Origin: an uncultured Parabacteroides sp. | GTDB lineage: Bacteria; Bacteroidota; Bacteroidia; Bacteroidales; Tannerellaceae | Assembly: GCF_905196875.1 (NCBI RefSeq) | Contig: NZ_CAJJWO010000026.1 | Location: 4,266 to 68,265 of the forward strand | Length of the DNA: 64,000 nucleotides | Direction: 5' to 3' | Shown here: positions 59,615 to 64,000 of the stretch, one piece after another | Layout of the letters: the number at the start of each line of letters is the position of its first letter | Position numbering within the stretch: the stretch's first letter is position 1 | Notes under the pieces: model-generated | The model's input: only the letters and a program-made list of their open reading frames with translations | What the model was told of the DNA's origin: nothing | The model's database searches: none | Position numbers and translations under genes: made by a program

Positions 59615-61096
59615 ATGGCAAAAGAGCTGAAAGAACTGACTAAGAGAAGTGAAAACTACTCCCAGTGGTACCAGGATCTGGTTATTAAGGCGGATTTAGC
59701 AGAGAATTCTGCTGTACGTGGCTGTATGGTTATCAAACCTTACGGATACGCTATTTGGGAAAAAATGCAACGTATTCTTGACGATATGTTCAAGGAAACA
59801 GGACACGTAAACGCTTACTTCCCGCTGTTGATCCCGAAATCATTCTTAAGCAAAGAAGCCGAACACGTGGAAGGTTTCGCCAAGGAATGTGCAGTTGTTA
59901 CACACTATCGTCTGAAAACAAATCATGACGGAACAGGTGTAGTTGTCGACCCGGCTGCTAAATTGGAAGAAGAACTGATCATTCGCCCGACATCAGAAAC
60001 AATTATTTGGAATACATACCGTAACTGGATCCAGTCTTATCGCGACCTGCCTATCTTATGTAACCAGTGGGCAAACGTAATGCGTTGGGAAATGCGTACC
60101 CGTCTGTTCCTTCGTACTGCCGAATTCCTATGGCAGGAAGGGCATACAGCTCACGCAACCCGCGAAGAAGCAGAGATCGAAGCAAAGAAGATGCAGGAAG
60201 TATATGCAAACTTTGCTGAAAACTATATGGCTATGCCGGTCGTAAAGGGCGTAAAGTCTGCCAGTGAACGTTTTGCAGGAGCTTTGGATACCTATACGAT
60301 CGAAGCCATGATGCAGGACGGAAAAGCCTTACAGGCAGGTACTTCCCACTTCCTGGGACAGAACTTCGGTAAAGCATTCGACGTTACTTTCATCGACAAA
60401 GAAGGTAAAAGCGACTACGCATGGGCTACCTCATGGGGCGTTTCAACCCGCCTGATCGGTGCGCTTATCATGTCTCACTCAGACGATAATGGTTTGGTAT
60501 TGCCTCCGCACCTCGCTCCTATCCAGGTTGTAATTATTCCGATCTACCGCAACGACGAACAGTTGGCACAGATCAGCGAAAAGGTGAGCAGTATCGTAGC
60601 CAAGCTGAAAAAGATGGGTATTTCCGTTAAGTTCGACGATGCAGATAATAAGAAACCGGGATGGAAGTTTGCAGAATATGAACTGAAAGGTCTCACAGTA
60701 CGTCTGGCTATGGGTGGACGTGACCTGGAAAACAATACGATCGAAGTAATGCGTCGCGATACATTGGAAAAAGAAACCATCACGTGCGACGGCATCGAAG
60801 AATACGTACAGAACCTGTTGGAAGAAATCCAGCAGAACATCTTCCAGAAAGCATTCGACCATCGCGCAGCCTGCACGATTACAGTCGATACTTACGAAGA
60901 ATTCAAAGAAAAGATCGAAGAAGGCCTCTTCATCATGGCTCACTGGGACGGTACTCCGGAAACAGAAGAGTTGATCAAAAACGAAACAAAAGCAACTATC
61001 CGTTGTATCCCTCTGGAAGGAGACAAGACACCGGGTAAATGTATGGTTACCGGCAAACCTTCCGCACAACGCGTATTGTTTGCACGAGCTTACTAA
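59615..61096 (+). CDS. proS: Prolyl-tRNA synthetase, archaeal/eukaryotic type
   Basis: 493 residues. Class II motifs are present: YFPLLIPKSFL, RPTSETIIW (motif 2 region) and the C-terminal anticodon-binding domain (APIQVVIIPIYRNDEQ). It lacks the YbaK editing insertion found in the bacterial long form. It charges tRNA-Pro and ends LFARAY. Confidence 0.96.
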   Translation: MAKELKELTKRSENYSQWYQDLVIKADLAENSAVRGCMVIKPYGYAIWEKMQRILDDMFKETGHVNAYFPLLIPKSFLSKEAEHVEGFAKECAVVTHYRLKTNHDGTGVVVDPAAKLEEELIIRPTSETIIWNTYRNWIQSYRDLPILCNQWANVMRWEMRTRLFLRTAEFLWQEGHTAHATREEAEIEAKKMQEVYANFAENYMAMPVVKGVKSASERFAGALDTYTIEAMMQDGKALQAGTSHFLGQNFGKAFDVTFIDKEGKSDYAWATSWGVSTRLIGALIMSHSDDNGLVLPPHLAPIQVVIIPIYRNDEQLAQISEKVSSIVAKLKKMGISVKFDDADNKKPGWKFAEYELKGLTVRLAMGGRDLENNTIEVMRRDTLEKETITCDGIEEYVQNLLEEIQQNIFQKAFDHRAACTITVDTYEEFKEKIEEGLFIMAHWDGTPETEELIKNETKATIRCIPLEGDKTPGKCMVTGKPSAQRVLFARAY

Positions 61097-61115
61097 GCAA
61101 TAATACTAAAATATG

Positions 61116-61162
61116 AAAAGCGGTAAATAACTTTGGGAGACAAGGTGTTTTACCGCTTTTTT
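61116..61162 (+). terminator. proS terminator
   Basis: AAAAGCGGTAAA and TTTACCGCTTTT pair around a 21-nt loop, followed by a T-run. Confidence 0.88.
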
Positions 61163-61260
61163 ATATTCACACAGAAAAGGATTCTAGCTTTCATTCCTTG
61201 TTATATCATTTTACATAGAATAAATATCAAAATTCAAACTCTGCTCAATATCCAAAACTC

Positions 61261-61268
61261 TAATTTTG
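61261..61268 (+). promoter_or_regulatory. Promoter -7 box of the rhamnosidase gene
   Basis: TAATTTTG, 52 bp before the start codon; the -33 element is weak. Confidence 0.5.
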
Positions 61269-61319
61269 TAGAAAGATAACTATATACTTTTATTCTATCA
61301 TAACTTAATACAAATACAG

Positions 61320-64000
61320 ATGAAAACAACCTTATTTTCCTTATTGGCCGCTTTAGTTTTCATACTGGCAGGATGTACATCCAGTCAAACGGTCGATATA
61401 AAAGACCTCCGGGTTGAAATGAAAGAGAATCCGGTCGGTATCGGAGTAGCACAACCCCGCTTTATGTGGAAAATCTCTTCCGGATCTCCAGATCTTATCC
61501 AGACCTCGTATCAGATACAGGTTGCCGAATCTCCGGAGAATCTAAACAACGGAAAAGATTTAGTTTGGGATAGTGGAGAGATTAAAAGCGACGACTCCGT
61601 ACAGATCCCTTACGCAGGAAGCCCGCTACAATCCCGCAAACAATACTTCTGGCATGTTAAGGCGAACACCAACCAGGGTACCACCGATTGGAGTAAAACA
61701 AACTCTTGGTCGATGACACTCGCCCCATCCGATTGGAAAGCGACGTGGATCGGAGAAAACAAACTGTCCAATGCCGGAGAAACAAATGAAGGCAAAACCC
61801 GTCTTGCCGCGCGCTATCTCCGTAAAGAGTTCGTTGCAGACAAACCTATTCAGAGAGCCGTCTTATACATTTCAGGTCTCGGTTTCTCCGAGTCTTACAT
61901 CAACGGAAAACTCGTTAGCGAAGATATTTTTGCACCCGGACCATCCTGGTATCCTAACCGGGTATATTATAATGTGTATGATGTAGCCGATCTATTGTCG
62001 AAGGATAAAAACACGATCGGTATCACCTTAGGTAACGGACGCTATTTCGGCATGAGAGATAAACAGGAAACTTTACCTTCTTTATTCGCACAGTTGGAGA
62101 TCGAGTATGCCGACGGTTCGCAGTCAATCATTATCAGTGACACCTCCTGGAAAGTAACCTCCAAAGGTCCTATCGTTGCCAACAACGAATTCGACGGGGA
62201 AGAATACGATGCACGACTGGAACTGAGCGGATGGAATAAGAACGGTTTCGACGATTCCAAATGGCAAACGGCAGATGTTATGGCCACACCTCCGGGGAAA
62301 CTAACCGTACAAGCCAACCCGAACCTTCGCATCCAGGAAGAAATCAAACCCGTCAGCATCACCGAAAGACCGGATGGTAAATACATGATCGATATGGGAC
62401 AGAACATGGTCGGCAGACTGGCTATCAACCTGAAAGGGAAGAAAGACCAACCTATCACGATGAAATTTGCCGAGATACTGAAAGAAGACGGTTCACTTTA
62501 CCTGGACAACCTGCGTAGCGCTAATGTCTTCGATATCTATACACCGGCACAGGACGGTAATTTCAGTTGGGAACCGATATTCGTTTATCACGGATTTCGT
62601 TTTGTAGAGATCTCAGGACTCGATTATAAACCGGAGTTAAACGCCTTCACCGGGAAAGTGATCTACGATGAAATGAAAACAACCGGAAAGTTTGAAACTT
62701 CCGACCCGCTGGTTAATCAGATCTATAAAAACGCCTATTGGGGTATTCGCGGCAACTATCGGGGAATGCCGACCGACTGTCCGCAACGCGACGAACGCCA
62801 TGGCTGGCTAGGTGACCGTGTAACCGGTGCTTACGGAGAAGCTTTCATCTTCAACAATGCCCTGCTCTATAACAAATGGTTGCAGGATATCGAAGACTCT
62901 CAAAGTCCCGAAGGAAGTATTTCCGACGTATCCCCCCGCTATTGGACCATATACAACGACGATGTCACCTGGCCTGCCGCCTACTTCTATGTGGCCAACC
63001 TGTTATATCGCCAATATGGCGACAAGAGTGGTATTATCAGACACTACCCGTCCATGAAACGCTGGATGCAGCATATCGAACAAACGGCCATGAAGGATTA
63101 TATCATCGTAAAAGACACATACGGCGACTGGTGTATGCCCCCGGAATCGCAGGAGTTGATCCATTCGCAAGATCCGGCCCGTAAAACCGACGGTGCGATC
63201 CTCTCTACCAGCATGTATTATAGCTTATTGAACATGATGAGTGAATTTGCTCAAATCTGCGGACAAGATAACGATATCCCTGCATACCGTGAACTTGCAG
63301 CTAAGATGAAAGAGGCTTACAATACAAAATTCTTCAATCCGGAAATCGCCCAATATGGCAACAACACCGTTACAGCCAACATATTGTCATTACGTCTCGG
63401 TCTTGTACCGGAAGGATACAGAGAAAAAGTCTTTGCCAACATCGTAAAGAAAACCGAAGAAGACTTCGGAGGCCACGTAAGCACCGGTGTTCTGGGTATC
63501 CAACACCTGATGCGCGGCCTGACTGAATACGGCCGGGTAGATATGGCCTGGAAGATCGCCACCAACGATACCTACCCCAGCTGGGGTTATATGGTGAAGA
63601 AAGGTGCCACCACCATCTGGGAATTATGGAACGGAGACACAGCTGATCCAGCCATGAACTCTGCTAACCATGTCATGTTACTGGGCGACCTGATCATCTG
63701 GTACTACGAAGACCTGGTAGGAATTAAATCCGCTCCGGAATCGATCGCTTATAAGAAACTGATCATGGCTCCCGTATTCCCCGAAGGGTTAAACTCAGTA
63801 TCTGCGGCCTATGAGTCCGTTTACGGAGAGATCACAAGTGCCTGGAAGAAAGAAAACGGTACTTTCAGTTGGGATATCACAATCCCGGGTAATACTTCTG
63901 CGGTAGTACGTATACCCAAAGAATTCCAAATCAAACAATCCAACCAGCCGGGAATCCGGAAAGTGAGCGACACCGCCACCTACACGGAAATCGAGATCGG
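61320..64000 (+). CDS. GH78 alpha-L-rhamnosidase, lipoprotein, C-terminus beyond the window
   Basis: The frame from ATG 61320 stays open to the window end (893 codons). The signal ends in lipobox ILAGC (Cys19). An Ig-like N-domain, a jelly-roll (PNRVYYNVYDVADLL) and an (alpha/alpha)6 barrel follow. The catalytic-acid region reads TDCPQRDERHGWLGD and the base region GATTIWELWNGD, as in GH78. It should release terminal L-rhamnose from plant or bacterial glycans at the cell surface. Its neighbours may include the rest of a glycan locus to the right. Confidence 0.93.
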   Translation, partial: MKTTLFSLLAALVFILAGCTSSQTVDIKDLRVEMKENPVGIGVAQPRFMWKISSGSPDLIQTSYQIQVAESPENLNNGKDLVWDSGEIKSDDSVQIPYAGSPLQSRKQYFWHVKANTNQGTTDWSKTNSWSMTLAPSDWKATWIGENKLSNAGETNEGKTRLAARYLRKEFVADKPIQRAVLYISGLGFSESYINGKLVSEDIFAPGPSWYPNRVYYNVYDVADLLSKDKNTIGITLGNGRYFGMRDKQETLPSLFAQLEIEYADGSQSIIISDTSWKVTSKGPIVANNEFDGEEYDARLELSGWNKNGFDDSKWQTADVMATPPGKLTVQANPNLRIQEEIKPVSITERPDGKYMIDMGQNMVGRLAINLKGKKDQPITMKFAEILKEDGSLYLDNLRSANVFDIYTPAQDGNFSWEPIFVYHGFRFVEISGLDYKPELNAFTGKVIYDEMKTTGKFETSDPLVNQIYKNAYWGIRGNYRGMPTDCPQRDERHGWLGDRVTGAYGEAFIFNNALLYNKWLQDIEDSQSPEGSISDVSPRYWTIYNDDVTWPAAYFYVANLLYRQYGDKSGIIRHYPSMKRWMQHIEQTAMKDYIIVKDTYGDWCMPPESQELIHSQDPARKTDGAILSTSMYYSLLNMMSEFAQICGQDNDIPAYRELAAKMKEAYNTKFFNPEIAQYGNNTVTANILSLRLGLVPEGYREKVFANIVKKTEEDFGGHVSTGVLGIQHLMRGLTEYGRVDMAWKIATNDTYPSWGYMVKKGATTIWELWNGDTADPAMNSANHVMLLGDLIIWYYEDLVGIKSAPESIAYKKLIMAPVFPEGLNSVSAAYESVYGEITSAWKKENGTFSWDITIPGNTSAVVRIPKEFQIKQSNQPGIRKVSDTATYTEIEI

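Overview
The window looks like a chromosomal segment of a gut Bacteroidales bacterium, most likely Parabacteroides. The reasons are the type V (Mfa/FimA-type) fimbrillin lipoproteins, -7 promoter words of the Bacteroidetes form TAnnTTTG in front of many genes, a PorU-type type IX secretion sortase, a UDP-galactose-epimerase-like threonine dehydrogenase next to kbl, and SusD-era carbohydrate enzymes such as a GH78 rhamnosidase and a DUF4838 protein. The species cannot be fixed from the sequence alone. Genes are densely packed, with no rRNA, tRNA, insertion sequence or CRISPR array seen.

Region 1 (1-11.7 kb) is the accessory highlight. Nine genes read leftward as one operon: a DUF3575 outer-membrane barrel protein, a DUF5119 lipoprotein, six fimbrillin-like lipoproteins carrying a recognisable H-(A/L)-(L/M)-(T/S)-x-(L/V) core, or a shorter form of it, and two further lipoproteins, the last cut by the window edge. 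No fixed promoter is visible in front of the operon. Instead a 414-bp segment (10318-10731) lies upstream, bounded by 24-bp perfect inverted repeats. Each repeat is itself a 7-7-7 dyad of the kind used as a tyrosine-recombinase core site. The segment carries a strong promoter (TTG, N20, TATGTTTG) that points away from the fimbriae in the sequenced orientation. A tyrosine recombinase gene starts at 11652 and ends 7 bp from the right repeat. I read this as a phase-variable fimbrial operon caught in the OFF state, with the OFF promoter firing antisense into the recombinase gene. The recombinase has Cys where the first catalytic Arg is expected.

Region 2 (11.8-25 kb) holds TspO, an AAA-ATPase/PD-(D/E)XK fusion, a sigma-54 response regulator, a DUF418 membrane protein, a hybrid sensor kinase with receiver and Hpt domains, a phosphoethanolamine transferase, a DUF4838 protein, bacterioferritin and DUF456. 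Region 3 (25-41.4 kb) holds a short UvrA paralogue, an M24 peptidase, alkaline phosphatase, pyrB-pyrI, a flavin reductase, an AddB-like nuclease, an aldo/keto reductase, porU and an aldose-epimerase-like gene. Region 4 (41.4-64 kb) holds a free-standing small-RNA candidate, threonine catabolism (tdh/kbl), a PHP phosphatase, an SPFH-NfeD-PduO operon, cobB, panB, a two-domain GNAT, an AlaX-like editing protein, a NEW3/ABC exporter operon, pgk, an exported oxidoreductase, proS and the start of a rhamnosidase.

A second unexpected element recurs through the window. Four intergenic mini-arrays (11715-11780, 50364-50445, 52006-52065, 58336-58395) share the same rule: 16-bp units separated by 6 bp, an exact 22-bp period, with the outer units complementary to each other. 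Their base sequence differs from locus to locus, so they share a grammar rather than a sequence.
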